Shown here piece by piece: positions 32,754-43,274 of a stretch of DNA of 64,000 bases (position 1 is the first letter of the stretch; each line of letters starts with the position of its first letter). Under the pieces are notes generated by a model, which had not been told where the DNA came from, ran no database searches, and worked only from the letters and a program-made list of their open reading frames with translations. The stretch spans positions 62,001 through 126,000 of the forward strand of contig JAIUPH010000009.1 in the NCBI GenBank assembly GCA_020161065.1, read 5' to 3'. Origin of the DNA: Pseudomonadota bacterium. Its GTDB lineage: Bacteria > Pseudomonadota > Gammaproteobacteria > Burkholderiales > Burkholderiaceae_C. The position numbers were made by a program, and so were the translations under genes.

Positions 32754-35285
32754 ATGCGTCGCTTGCACCTCGTCCGGCTCGGCCTCGCGGCCGTCACCTG
32801 CGTGCTGTTGGCCGCCTGCGGCGGCAGCGGTGGTGCCGACAGCGGCGCCAGCGCTGAGCCGATCGGTCCGGCGCCGACCACCGTCGGCATCGTCGGCCCC
32901 ACGCGCGTCGAAAACGGCGAAGCGGGGCAATGGCGCGCGCAGATCAGCCCCGCGGCGGCCGATGCGGTCATCGAATGGAACTTCGGCGACGGCAGCGCAC
33001 CGGCGCCCGGTGCCGTTACAGATCACCGTTATGCGGCCAGCGGCGCCTACACGCTGACCTTGAGCGTCACGCTGCCGGGCGGCGAGCGGCGAGTGCTGCA
33101 GCAGGCGCTGCGCGTGGGCGCCTTCGCTCGGCTGGAAGGCGCCAACTGCAGCGGGCCCGACCGCAGCGGCTGGTGCTGGCAATCGCCGGCCGCCGGCGCG
33201 CGCGACCTGATGGACGCCTTGTTCATCGACGACCGGCAGGGCTGGGCCGTCGGACCCGGGCCGACCCTCCTGGCCACGCGCGACGGCGGCGCCACCTGGG
33301 CGGCGCAGGCCGTGCCCGCGGCCTCGCAACCGGCCGACGGCGCCGACCCCGCGCTCGACCGGCTGGACCTGCTGCGCTTCGCCGATGCGCTAAACGGCAT
33401 CGCGGCTTCCCTGCAAACCGGGCGCCTGCTGCGCACCGGCGACGGCGGCGGCACCTGGTCGGCCGTGGACGGCAGCGGCCTGAGCGTGCTGTCCGACGCC
33501 TGGATGCCCGACGCCAGGACCCTGGTGCTGAGCGGCCGCCGGTGGACCGCGTCGACCCAGCCCTATGGCGAGTTCGTCAGTCGCGTCAGCACCGACGGCG
33601 GCCTGAGCTGGCGCGACGCGGCGGCGCTGGTCACGATGGTTACCGCAGGCCCAACGTTATGGCAGAGCGGCCGGCAGTCCCAGGTATCGCGCGACCTGGG
33701 GCTGACGTTTCAGGATGTCGGCCCCCCGGCGCCTGCGCCGGCCAGTCCTTTCGTGACCATGCTGCCGCCACCCATGTGGAAGCCCTTGCGCAGCCCCCGC
33801 GTGGACGACACCGAACTGCTGCTGCAGGTGGCCGACATCCAGTCCACCGGTGCCGACTGGCTGCTGCGCCTGCTTGACCAGGGCCGGACGGCCATCGACG
33901 CGGTGGTGCAGCCGCCGCTGCCGGCGCTGACCGATCTGCAAGGCATGGGCAGCACCGATGGCGGCGAGCTGTGGGCCAGCTTCCGCACGGCGCCGCTCTA
34001 CGACAGCAGCCAACCGTTCCGCTCGGACTGGCAGCGCGCGCGCAGCAGCGACGGCGGCCAGCATTGGCAGTTGGTCGGCGACGTCATGCAGACCCGCGGC
34101 TACGGCACGCTGCTGCGCCTGGACCGCAAGGGCTGGCTGCTGGCGTCGGGCGAGCAGCGGGCCTGGATCTTCGCCGACGGCGACGGCCTTGCCGCCGATC
34201 GCGACCTGCCCGAAGTCAGCACCGAACTGGGCGACGCCCGCCGCAGCGGCCAGCGCCTGCTGCTCGGCTTCGGCGTCGGCGGCCCAGGCTCGCGCTGGTA
34301 CACCGCGGCCGACGCCGGCGCACCATGGAAGCTGCTACCGGGCGGCCAGCCCTACGACGGCGGCTTGTGGAACGTGGGCGGACTGTGGTTCTTCGACGGC
34401 CGACGCGGCCTGGCGATCAGCGAGCAAGGCTGGGCGCGCAGCGACGACGGCGGGCGCCACTGGGTCCTGCATCCGGTGCCGGCCGACAAGCCCAACGTTT
34501 CACTGCACTTCACGCGCGACGGCGTCGGCTGGGGCGTGCGCGAAGGCAAGCTCCTGCGCTCGGCCGACCGCGGCGCCACCTGGCAGGCGCGGTCCACGCC
34601 GGCCGGCGGCGAGGCCAGCGTCGCGCAGTTCATCGACGGCCAGCGCGGCTGGCTGACGGTGAAGGTCTACGACGCCACCCTCGGCTGGAAGCCCGAGCTG
34701 CACTTCACGCCCGACGGCGGCAGCTCCTGGCAGCCGCGCGCGCTGCCGCCGCCGTCGTCAGCGGCCGCCTACGGTGGTGTGGTCTTCGCCGACGAGCTGG
34801 TCGGCATGAGCACCGGCTACGACGAATGGACCCAGGAGTCGCTGTACGGGTCCACCACCGACGGCGGCAAGACCTGGACCCGCTCCACGGTGCCGGCCAA
34901 GCTGCAGGACAGCCGTGCCGACCCGCCCTTCGTGCTGGACGCCGGCCACGCCTGGATGCTGCGCCGCACAGCCGGCCTGCGGCGCGACTCGCACCAGGCG
35001 GACCTCTTCTTCACCGCCGATGGCGGCAAGACCTGGACCGAACGGGGGCGGCTGCCGGCTCGCGTGGCGGTCTACGGCCTGGCCTTCGCCGACGCCGACA
35101 ACGGTTGGGCCGTCGGCAGCGGCGGCCTGGTGCTGCGCACGCGCGACGGCGGCCGGCACTGGGAGGTGCAACCCACCCAGGCCAGCGGGCGCGACCTGAC
35201 CGTGGTGACGGCGGTCGACGCCCACACCGCCTGGATCGGCGGCGTGCGCGGCACCATCGTCAGCACCTCGACCGGCGGCGATTGA
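32754..35285 (+). CDS. Lipoprotein with PKD-like domain and ten Asp-box (YCF48-type) repeats
   Basis: 843 residues from MRRLHLV; an upstream ATG would disrupt the signal. The lipobox LLAAC gives a lipidated Cys near residue 22. A PKD-like domain (about 60-120) shows VIEWNFGDGSAPAPG. The remainder is a beta-propeller with ten Asp-box motifs of the form S/T-x-D-G-G-x-x-W (TRDGGATW, TGDGGGTW, STDGGLSW, SSDGGQHW, SDDGGRHW, SADRGATW, TPDGGSSW, TTDGGKTW, TADGGKTW, TRDGGRHW). It resembles YCF48/Hcf136 and sialidase-type propellers. It is probably an outer-membrane binding protein; no catalytic residues were recognised. Confidence 0.85.
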   Translation: MRRLHLVRLGLAAVTCVLLAACGGSGGADSGASAEPIGPAPTTVGIVGPTRVENGEAGQWRAQISPAAADAVIEWNFGDGSAPAPGAVTDHRYAASGAYTLTLSVTLPGGERRVLQQALRVGAFARLEGANCSGPDRSGWCWQSPAAGARDLMDALFIDDRQGWAVGPGPTLLATRDGGATWAAQAVPAASQPADGADPALDRLDLLRFADALNGIAASLQTGRLLRTGDGGGTWSAVDGSGLSVLSDAWMPDARTLVLSGRRWTASTQPYGEFVSRVSTDGGLSWRDAAALVTMVTAGPTLWQSGRQSQVSRDLGLTFQDVGPPAPAPASPFVTMLPPPMWKPLRSPRVDDTELLLQVADIQSTGADWLLRLLDQGRTAIDAVVQPPLPALTDLQGMGSTDGGELWASFRTAPLYDSSQPFRSDWQRARSSDGGQHWQLVGDVMQTRGYGTLLRLDRKGWLLASGEQRAWIFADGDGLAADRDLPEVSTELGDARRSGQRLLLGFGVGGPGSRWYTAADAGAPWKLLPGGQPYDGGLWNVGGLWFFDGRRGLAISEQGWARSDDGGRHWVLHPVPADKPNVSLHFTRDGVGWGVREGKLLRSADRGATWQARSTPAGGEASVAQFIDGQRGWLTVKVYDATLGWKPELHFTPDGGSSWQPRALPPPSSAAAYGGVVFADELVGMSTGYDEWTQESLYGSTTDGGKTWTRSTVPAKLQDSRADPPFVLDAGHAWMLRRTAGLRRDSHQADLFFTADGGKTWTERGRLPARVAVYGLAFADADNGWAVGSGGLVLRTRDGGRHWEVQPTQASGRDLTVVTAVDAHTAWIGGVRGTIVSTSTGGD

Positions 35286-35315
35286 GCGCGCCAAGCAGCG
35301 GCGATCGAGCGGCCG

Positions 35316-35717
35316 CTACAAATGCACCGTGAACGGCGGCGGGCTCTGCCAGCGGTCGTTCAGGCCGTCGACATAGGTGATGGGAATCGCCGCCAGTTCT
35401 TCCTCGGACAGCCCTTCCAGGCAGCCGATGTTGACGCCGTACATGCGGCCGATCGGCGTCTCGGTGCCGATGCCGTAGGGCCGCACGCCGCAGACCTTGC
35501 AGAACCAGTGTTCGTTCTTCTTCGTGTTGAACAGGTACTGCGTCAACAAGCCCTCGCCGGCCAGCAGCCGCAGGTCGCCGTCGCGCGCGACGGCGGCCCA
35601 GAAGCGGTTGCGCCGGCAGACCGAGCAGTTGCAGCGGTAGGTGGGCTGCGTCAGGTCGAGGTCGGCTTCGAAGCGCACGCCGCCGCAGTGGCAGGCGCCC
35701 TGGTAGGTCTTGAGCAT
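35316..35717 (-). CDS. GFA (glutathione-dependent formaldehyde-activating)/CENP-V family protein
   Basis: 133 residues. Zinc-binding Cys motifs are visible in GACHCGGVRF, YRCNCSVCRRN and WFCKVCGVRPY, the complete pattern of the fold. Family members include Gfa, which speeds S-hydroxymethylglutathione formation, but most are of unknown function. It lies 31 bases after the molybdenum hydroxylase large subunit on the same strand, so an aldehyde-related role is conceivable. Confidence 0.92.
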   Translation of the reverse strand: MLKTYQGACHCGGVRFEADLDLTQPTYRCNCSVCRRNRFWAAVARDGDLRLLAGEGLLTQYLFNTKKNEHWFCKVCGVRPYGIGTETPIGRMYGVNIGCLEGLSEEELAAIPITYVDGLNDRWQSPPPFTVHL

Positions 35718-35748
35718 GGGCGGGCCTCCATGGTCGAAGCGAACACGT

Positions 35749-38099
35749 TCACACCGGCGCGGCGAACACCGGCGGCCCGAAGTCGCCGCGCAGCGCGCGC
35801 CACACCACCTCGGCCGTCAGCGGCATCTGCACGCGCTCGGCGTCGCGGCCGAGGCCGGCCGAGGCCAGCGCGTCGACCACCGCGTTGACCACCGCCGGCG
35901 TGGCGCCGATGGTGCCCAGCTCGCCGACGCCCTTGACGCCGAGCGCGTTGTTTTTGCACGGGATGCTGGTGTCGAACGCGGTCTTGAAGCCGGTGAAGCC
36001 GTCGGCGTGCGGCAGCGCGTAGTCCATGAAGCTGGCGCTCAGCAGCTGGCCGCTGTCGGCGTCGTAGTGGATCTTCTCGCACAGCGCCTGGCCGATGCCT
36101 TGCACGGCGCCGCCGTCGATCTGCCCGCGCACGATGGCCGGGCTGACGACGCGCCCGATGTCGTTGACCGACGCGTAGGCGACGATGGCCACCGCGCCGG
36201 TGGCGGGGTCGACCTCCACCTCGCAGACGTGGCAGCCGTTGGGCCAGGTGGGCCCGGCGACGTTGGAGGTGCTGTCGACGAAGAGGTGCCCTTGCGGCTG
36301 GCGGCCGGCCAGCGCGCCGAGGTCGATGCCGAGGTCGGTGCCGACCACGGCGTAGCGGCCGGCGCGGTATTCAATGTCGGCCAGCGGCGCTTCCAGCGCC
36401 TGCGCGGCCAACTGCTTACCCCTATCCACCGTGCGCTCGGCCGCCACGCGCACCGAGCTGCCGCCGGTGAACAGCGATCGGCTGCCGGCGCTGCCGAAGC
36501 CGTTGAGGCGGTCGGTGTCGCCCTGCACGATGCGCACGCGCTCGATCGGCACGTCGAACACCTCCACCGCCAGCTGCGCGTAGCTGGTGGCAATGCCCTG
36601 CCCCATGGCCTGCGTGGCCGAGCCGATCTCGATCATGCCGTCGGGCGTGATGTCGACGGTCACGCGCTCTTCGAAGACGTTGCCGCCGGTCCATTCCAGG
36701 AAGCTGGCGATGCCGCGGCCGCGCAAGCGTCCGCGCGCCGCGCTCTCGGCCTTGCGCGCCGCGAAGCCGGCCCAGTCGGCCAGCGCCAGGCCCTGGTCGA
36801 GGATCTTCTCGAAGTGGCCGCTGTCGTAGGTCTGCCCCATCGGGTTGGTGTAGGGCATCTGCTCGGGGCGGATCAGGTTGCGGCGCCGCAGTTCGGCGCC
36901 GTCCATCTGCAGCTCGCGCGCGGCGGCGTCCATCAGCCGTTCGGTGATGTAGATCGCTTCGGGCCGGCCGGCGCCACGGTAGGCGCCGGTGGGCGCGCAG
37001 TGGGTCAGCACCGCGGTGAAGTGGAAGTCGATCAGCGCAATGTCGTAGATGCTGGTGGCCACCCACGGGCCGATCAGCAACTGGATGGCCGCCGCCGTGG
37101 TGCTGGGGTAGGCGCCGACGTTGGCGATGGAGCGCACGCGCAAGGCCAGCACGCGGCCGCCGGCGTCCAGCGCCAGCTCGGCGCGGCTGGTCACGTCGCG
37201 GCCATGCACGGCGGACAAGAAGTCTTCCAGCCGCTCGGCCTGCCACTTGACGGGGCGCTTGAGCGTCCACGCGGCCCAGGCGACGGTGATGTCCTCGGGG
37301 TAGATGCCGGTCTTCATGCCGAAGCCGCCGCCCACGTCGCCGACCAGCACGCGCACGTCTTCGGTCTTCAAGCCGGGAATCGCCTCGACCAGGCTGGCGC
37401 GCACGCCGGTGGGCATCTGGCTGGACAGGCGCATCGTCAGCCGCCCTTCGTCGACGAAGGCCAGCACGCTGCGCGGCTCCATCGGCGACGGCGCCACGCG
37501 CTGGTTGACGAGGTCCAGCGACACGCGGTGCGCGGCGCGCGCGAAAGCGGCCTCGGCCGCAGCGGCGTCGCCATGGCGCATCTCGGCGCTGATGTTGTCG
37601 GGGGCGCCTTCCCACAGCACCGGCGCGCCGGGCCGCAGCGCGCGCACCGGGTCGACGTTGACCGGCAGCTCCTCGGTCTCGACGAAGACGGTCTCGGCCG
37701 CGTCCTTGGCGGCGGCGCGGCTCTCGGCGACGATGGCCACCACCGGCTCGCCGACATAACGAACTATTTCATGGGCCAGCGGCCACTTGGGCGGCGCCGC
37801 CATCGGCTGGCCGTCCGGGCGCTTGAAGGCCGGCGCGGTGGGGATGGCCTTCAGGCCGGCGGCCACCAGCTCGGCGCCGGTGAACACCGCCACCACGCCG
37901 GGCGTGGCGCGCGCGGCGTCCAGCTCGATGGCCACGATGCGGCCGTGGGCGACGGTGGAGCGCACGAAGACCAGGCTCAACTGCCCCGGCGGCACCACGT
38001 CGTCGGTGTAGCGGCCCTGGCCTTGCACCAGCGCCGGGTCTTCGATGCGGCGCACGTTGCGGCCGCTGCCGTAGCGCGCCGCGATGCTCTCGGTGGCGT

Positions 38100-38103
<4 letters not shown>
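35749..38103 (-). CDS. Molybdenum hydroxylase large subunit (CoxL-like, xanthine oxidase family)
   Basis: 784 residues from ATG 38103, overlapping the CoxS-like stop by 4 bases. The N-terminal aldehyde oxidase a/b hammerhead domain is followed by the molybdopterin-cytosine-dinucleotide-binding part. The active-site loop AYRGAGRPEA is present instead of the AYRCSFR of true CO dehydrogenase, and the catalytic Glu lies in GVGELGTIG near the C-terminus. It likely oxidises an aldehyde or N-heterocycle. The electron path needs a [2Fe-2S] subunit (present) and normally an FAD subunit (absent here). Confidence 0.9.
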
Positions 38104-38576
<473 letters not shown>

Positions 38577-38587
38577 CGGTGTCGTCC

Positions 38588-40474
38588 TCATCTGCCGCGC
38601 AGGAACAGGGCGTCCAGCTCCTTCATCGTGATCTGCCGCCAGGTCGGGCGGCCGTGGTTGCACTGATCGGCGCGGTCGGTTGTTTCCATGTCGCGCAGCA
38701 GCGCGTTCATCTCCTCGATGGTCAGCCGGCGGTTGGCGCGCACGGCGCCGTGGCAGGCCATGGTCGCCAGCAGCTCGTCGCGCGAGCGCTGCACCACGCG
38801 GCTGGCGCCCACCGCCTGCAGCTCGGCCAGCACCGCGCGCGTCAGTTCGGCCAAGTCGGCATCGGGCAATGCCGCGGGCCGGCTGCGCACCACCAGCGTG
38901 GCGGCCGACAACGGCGCCACGTCGAGGCCCAGGTCGTGCAGCGCCGCGGCTTCGCTCTCGGCGGTGGCCACCTCGGCCGGCGTGGCGGCAAAGCTCAGCG
39001 GCACCAGCAGCGGCTGCGCCGGCACCCGCGTGGCGGCGCCTTGCGCGGCCTTCAGGCGCTCGTAGACGATGCGCTCGTGCGCCGCGTGCATGTCGACGAT
39101 CACCAGCCCTTGCGCGTTCTCGGCCAGCACGTAGACGCCGCCGATCTGCGCGACGGCGCGGCCCAGCGGCCAGGCGGGCGCTTCGGCGGCCGCTGCAGCC
39201 GGCACCATGGGCGCGGTGGGCGAATCAGGCCGCAGCGCGGCCCAGGTGGACAGGCCGCCCTGGCCGGGCGAGGCGGCGGGCGGCGTGTACGCACGGGGCC
39301 ACGGCGGGTCGGGCTCGCGCACTTGCGGCGTATCGACCAGCGCCAGCGACGACTGCCACGATGGCTGCAATGGCGGTTGCAAGGGCGGCGCCAGCGGCAC
39401 CGCCGACGCCGTCGCCACCGGCCCGGCCACGGCGGCCGCCTCGGCCGTGCGGCTGCCCGCCAGCGCGTCCTGCACGGCGGCCTGCACCGCGCCGTGCACC
39501 GCGCGGCCGTCGCGAAAGCGCACCTCGATCTTGGTCGGGTGCACGTTGACGTCGACCAGCTCGGGCGCGATTTGCAGGAACAGCGCGTAGGCCGGCTGGC
39601 GGCTGCCGTGCAACTGGTCTTCGTAGGCGGCGCGCACGGCGTGGGCGACCAGCCGGTCGCGCACGAAGCGGCCGTTGACGAACAGGTACTGCTGGTCGGC
39701 GCGGCTGCGCGCGGCTTCCGGCCGGCCGACGCGGCCGCTCAAGCCGAGCGGGCCGCGCTGCACCATCAGGCTGCGGCTGGCGGCCATGAAGTCGGCGCCC
39801 AGCACCTCGCCCAGGCGCTGGGTGGCGGCGTCGTCGAGCTGCGGGTCGAGCAGACGGCGCCACTGCGCCAGCAGCCGCCCTTCGTGCCACACCGCGAAGC
39901 CGACGTCGGGCCGCGCCAGCGCGTGGCGGCGCACGGCGTCCAGCGCATGGGCCAGCTCGGTGGCCTCGCTCTTCAGGAACTTGCGCCGCGCCGGGGTGTT
40001 GAAGAACAGCTCGCGCACCTCGATCGTCGTGCCCGGCGCGCGCGCGGCGGGCTGCAGCTCGCCGCCGCGGGCGTCGAGCCGCAGCGCATGGCCGGCGCCG
40101 GGCGGGCGGCTGGTGATCGAGACATCGGCCACCGAGGCGATGGCGGCCAGCGCCTCGCCGCGAAAGCCCATGGTCGCGACGCTTTCCAACTCGGCCAGGC
40201 TCGCGATCTTGCTGGTGGCGTGGCGCTTCAGCGCCAGCGGCAGTTCGGCCGGCGCAATGCCGGCGCCGTCGTCTTCCACCACCGTGCTGCGCACGCCGCC
40301 GCCGGCCAGGCGCACGGTGATCTGCGTGGCGCCGGCGTCGAGCGCGTTGTCGACCAGCTCGCGCACCACCGAGGCCGGGCGCTCCACCACCTCGCCGGCG
40401 GCGATCTGGCTCACCAGTTCGTCGGGCAGCTCGCGGATCGGCCGGCGCGGCGTGACGGAAAGCACGGCGTTCAT
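38588..40474 (-). CDS. mutL: DNA mismatch repair protein MutL, endonuclease type
   Basis: 628 residues from MNAVLSV; an upstream extension crosses the divergent dedA start and is rejected. The N-terminal GHKL ATPase has IAAGEVVERPASVVRELVDNALDAGA, DDGAGI and FRGEALAAI. After an Ala/Pro linker (about 340-440) the C-terminal domain carries DMHAAHERIVYE, matching the endonuclease pattern DQHA(X)2E(X)4E except Met for Gln, plus ACHGAVRANRRL and CNHGRPTW. This is the type expected where MutH is absent. It nicks mismatched DNA with MutS and the sliding clamp. Confidence 0.95.
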   Translation of the reverse strand: MNAVLSVTPRRPIRELPDELVSQIAAGEVVERPASVVRELVDNALDAGATQITVRLAGGGVRSTVVEDDGAGIAPAELPLALKRHATSKIASLAELESVATMGFRGEALAAIASVADVSITSRPPGAGHALRLDARGGELQPAARAPGTTIEVRELFFNTPARRKFLKSEATELAHALDAVRRHALARPDVGFAVWHEGRLLAQWRRLLDPQLDDAATQRLGEVLGADFMAASRSLMVQRGPLGLSGRVGRPEAARSRADQQYLFVNGRFVRDRLVAHAVRAAYEDQLHGSRQPAYALFLQIAPELVDVNVHPTKIEVRFRDGRAVHGAVQAAVQDALAGSRTAEAAAVAGPVATASAVPLAPPLQPPLQPSWQSSLALVDTPQVREPDPPWPRAYTPPAASPGQGGLSTWAALRPDSPTAPMVPAAAAAEAPAWPLGRAVAQIGGVYVLAENAQGLVIVDMHAAHERIVYERLKAAQGAATRVPAQPLLVPLSFAATPAEVATAESEAAALHDLGLDVAPLSAATLVVRSRPAALPDADLAELTRAVLAELQAVGASRVVQRSRDELLATMACHGAVRANRRLTIEEMNALLRDMETTDRADQCNHGRPTWRQITMKELDALFLRGR

Positions 40475-40523
40475 CGCGGGGCATTCTAGGAGCGGCCCCA
40501 CCGGGGCTGCCGATAATCGGCCG

Positions 40524-41168
40524 ATGGATCTCCTGATGTGGCTGGTCGATTCCATCGTGCATGTCGACCAGCATCTGCGCGAGTTCGTGCTGGGCTACGG
40601 CGCCTGGGTCTACGCGCTGCTGTTCCTCATCATCTTCGTCGAGACCGGCGTCGTCGTGATGCCGTTCCTGCCGGGCGATTCGCTGCTGTTCGTGGTGGGC
40701 GCCTTGTGCGGGCTGGGGCTGATGAGCCTGCCGCTGACCTACGTGCTGCTGATCGCCGCCGCGGTGCTGGGCAACCAGACCAACTACACCATCGGCCGCC
40801 TCGTCGGCCGCCGCGTGTTCCAGTGGGAACAGTCGCGCTGGTTCAACCGCCGCGCCTTCGACCAGGCACACGCGTTTTATGAACGTTATGGCGGCATCAC
40901 GCTGATCGCCGGCCGCTTCATGCCCTTCGTGCGCACCTTCGCGCCCTTCGTCGCCGGCGTGGCCGAGATGACGCGGCGCAAGTTCAGCCTCTACGACATC
41001 AGCGGCGCGGTGCTGTGGGTGGGCTCCATCGTCACGCTGGGTTACTGGTTCGGCAACGTGCCCTGGGTGCAGGCCAACTTGTCGCGCATCATCTGGGCGA
41101 TGATCGTCATCCCGGGCTTGTTCGTGCTGTTTGGGGCCTGGAAGTCGCGGCGGCAGGCGGTGGCATGA
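40524..41168 (+). CDS. DedA family membrane protein
   Basis: 214 residues. Five or six hydrophobic segments; family motifs are FVETGVVVMPFLPGDSLLF, GNQTNYTIGRLVGRR, FYERYGGITLIAGRFMPFVRTFAPFVAGVAEM and the final helix. The conserved GRF-P-R block is involved in undecaprenyl-phosphate or phospholipid scrambling. DedA proteins recycle lipid carriers and affect cell division and membrane charge. It diverges from mutL over 49 bases. Confidence 0.94.
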   Translation: MDLLMWLVDSIVHVDQHLREFVLGYGAWVYALLFLIIFVETGVVVMPFLPGDSLLFVVGALCGLGLMSLPLTYVLLIAAAVLGNQTNYTIGRLVGRRVFQWEQSRWFNRRAFDQAHAFYERYGGITLIAGRFMPFVRTFAPFVAGVAEMTRRKFSLYDISGAVLWVGSIVTLGYWFGNVPWVQANLSRIIWAMIVIPGLFVLFGAWKSRRQAVA

Positions 41169-41407
41169 CGGCCCGACGCACATCATCCGATGGGCCTTGG
41201 CTGTCGATCGCCTTTACAGCGGGGCTGCGGAAAGATTCGGATACAGGCACACGCCAAGGCATCCCCCTAAATGCGGGATCGGTCTCGAATTTCGTCAAAA
41301 GTGACGACGAGGGCTGCGTCAAGACACTCAGAATGCTCTTGCCGACCGCAGTTCAAGGTCGGCTGCCGCACCGCGACAGTCGGCCATCGACCAGGCAACC
41401 AGCGCTG

Positions 41408-41422
41408 GGCGCGATACTTGCT
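41408..41422 (+). promoter_or_regulatory. Possible sigma-54 (-24/-12) promoter before the HPr-rel-A cassette
   Basis: GGCGCGATACTTGCT contains GG (41408-41409) and GC (41420-41421) with the required 10-base gap, close to the consensus GGCACG-N4-TTGCT with one change in the first half. It would start RNA near 41433, 20 bases before the ATG. It is not supported by an enhancer site or a nearby activator, and chance matches are common in GC-rich DNA. Confidence 0.3.
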
Positions 41423-41453
41423 TGATTTGCTACCAATGATTCCGAGGCCTGCG

Positions 41454-42005
41454 ATGAACGAACACGCTCCGCAAACCGACACCCTGTCTCAGGCACGACG
41501 CAAGCTGCTGCGGGGTACTTTCGCAGTGCCAGCGGTGCTGGCCGTCCACAACGGCAGCGCATTGGCCGCGACCTCGAACAACAAGCGCTGCGCGATCAAC
41601 TCGATCGCCACCGACCCAAGCACGCCGCCGCAGCCGATCGCGGGCTCCGGCACGGATGCCTGGACCCGCGCCTTCTACTACAACGATCAAGCGCCGACGG
41701 CGGCTCAGTGGGTTCGGTATGCCGACCTCCTGACGCTCTCCGGCTCGAAGGGTGTCGGCTTGGTGTCGCCCGCCGGCAGCAACACCGGGTACATCCGCGT
41801 GGTGGTCGGCGGCCTGTATGCGTTCGGCACGCCGACCGGCAACGTCAGCACGGCCGCTGCCGGCTCGGTGGCGCTGCTGTTCGACAACGCCGGCACGGCA
41901 CCCACCACCGTGCGCATCGTCGGCTTCATTCAGCCGGGCGCCACCACGTTTGCCACCGGCACCGGGGTCGTCACGGGGTCCTGCTGGTCGTCGCTGGCGC
42001 CCTGA
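41454..42005 (+). CDS. Tat-exported small protein of the HPr-rel-A cassette, function unknown
   Basis: 183 residues from ATG 41454; a GAGG lies upstream and a longer frame with no supporting site is rejected. The N-terminus has a twin-arginine-type signal: ARRKLLRGTFAVPAVLAVHNG with cleavage near SALA-A (residue 38 or 39). The mature part is about 145 residues, rich in Thr, Gly and Ala, with two Cys only (Cys46, and Cys178 in TGSCWSSLAP). No known domain was recognised. Its position as first gene, 26 bases before the PqqD-like gene, makes it the likely product or substrate of the cassette. An alternative is a small secreted structural protein. Confidence 0.75.
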   Translation: MNEHAPQTDTLSQARRKLLRGTFAVPAVLAVHNGSALAATSNNKRCAINSIATDPSTPPQPIAGSGTDAWTRAFYYNDQAPTAAQWVRYADLLTLSGSKGVGLVSPAGSNTGYIRVVVGGLYAFGTPTGNVSTAAAGSVALLFDNAGTAPTTVRIVGFIQPGATTFATGTGVVTGSCWSSLAP

Positions 42006-42031
42006 CCGGCGCTGACCGGCGCTGATCGGCG

Positions 42032-42325
42032 TTGGCACGCTACCTCCGAATCCCGGGTTCGCGCATCGAGGACCTCGGTCCGGTCTGGGCGGCCTACAGC
42101 CCGGCCAGCGGCGAAACCCATTTGCTCAACGATGAAGCGGCCTTGCTGCTGGGGCGCATGGCCGATCATGGCGCCTGCAGCGCGGCCGAACTGGCGCAGG
42201 CGCTGGCCGACGACGTCGGCATCGCGGCCGACGAACTCGAACGCCGCCTGAGCCTCGGCTGGAACGCCTTGCTCGAAGCCGGCCTGGTGCGCGCCGTCGA
42301 CGGCAGCGAGCCCTGGCCGCCGTGA
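42032..42325 (+). CDS. PqqD-like peptide chaperone of the HPr-rel-A system
   Basis: 97 residues from a TTG start that matches the family N-terminus (ARYLRIPGSRIEDLG); no ATG exists in the right place. A PqqD-like RiPP recognition fold is suggested by AYSPASGETHLLNDEAALLLGRMADHG and the following helical part AQALADDVGIAADELERRL. PqqD-like domains bind leader peptides and hand them to modifying enzymes. The stop overlaps the GTG start of the kinase gene (GTGA), so the two are translationally coupled. Confidence 0.85.
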   Translation: MARYLRIPGSRIEDLGPVWAAYSPASGETHLLNDEAALLLGRMADHGACSAAELAQALADDVGIAADELERRLSLGWNALLEAGLVRAVDGSEPWPP

Positions 42326-43274
42326 GCGCCCTTCGGCACGACGCCGAACGCCTGGACGCCGTTGCCGTCGACCGCATCGGCCAGGCCCTGCAGGCCGATG
42401 GCCTGTGGCTGGACGTCGGCGCCGCCGTGCTGCGCGTGCAGTCGGCGTCTGCCCATCTGGCGGCGCAGTTGCGCGCGACCTACCCGGCGTTCCCGTTCCA
42501 GCCGGCGGGCGAATGGGCCGACGTGCATTGCCGGCTGGAGCCCGCGGCCGGGCTGCGCCGTTGGCTGCGGCCGCAGGTGGTGTTCAGCAGCGACGCGCGC
42601 GTCATCTTCTCGCCGTTCCCGGCCGATGCGCCGCTGCCGCTGTTCGAATGGGGCTGCAACTGGTTGATCGGCCAGCGGCTCAACCACCACCTGCTGTTGC
42701 ACGCCGGCGTGCTGGAACGCGACGGCATGGCGCTGGTGCTGCCGGCCACGCCGGGTTCGGGCAAGTCGACGCTGACGGCCGCGCTGGCCCTTCGCGGCTG
42801 GCGCCTGCTGTCCGACGAGTTCGGCGTCTGCGACATCGAGCAGCGGCGCTTCAAGGCCATGCTGAAACCCGTGGCGCTGAAGAACGAGTCGATTGGCGTC
42901 ATCACCCGCTTCGAGCCGCGCGTGGCACTGGGGCCGCTGTTCCCGAAGACGCGCAAGGGCACCGTCGCGCACATGGCGGCGCCGGCCGACGCGGTGGCGC
43001 GGCGGCACGAAGCCGCGGCACCGGGCGTCGTCGTGTTGCCGCGCTGGCAGGCCGGGCACGCCACCTTGTGGGAGCCCATCGGCGCCGACACCTGCTTCGC
43101 CGCGCTGGCCTTCAACGCGTTCAACTACCAGTTGATCGGCGAAGCCGCTTTCGACGCCGTGGTTCACCTGGCCCGCCACTGCCCGGCCTGGCGGCTGACC
43201 TACAGCGATCTCGACGACGCCATCGCGTCGCTGGAACGCCTGTGGGCCGAACATGCCGGCCGCGGGGTGCGCCC

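Noticed and set aside
41169-41453. Small gene in the 285-base gap before the HPr-rel-A cassette
   Set aside because: The only frames are the extension of the first cassette gene and shadow frames; the region looks like a promoter zone with more A and T than its neighbours.
42405-43274. Upstream extension of the nucleotidyltransferase frame
   Set aside because: It overlaps the kinase gene in another frame. The ATG at 43275, overlapping the kinase stop, is the natural start.
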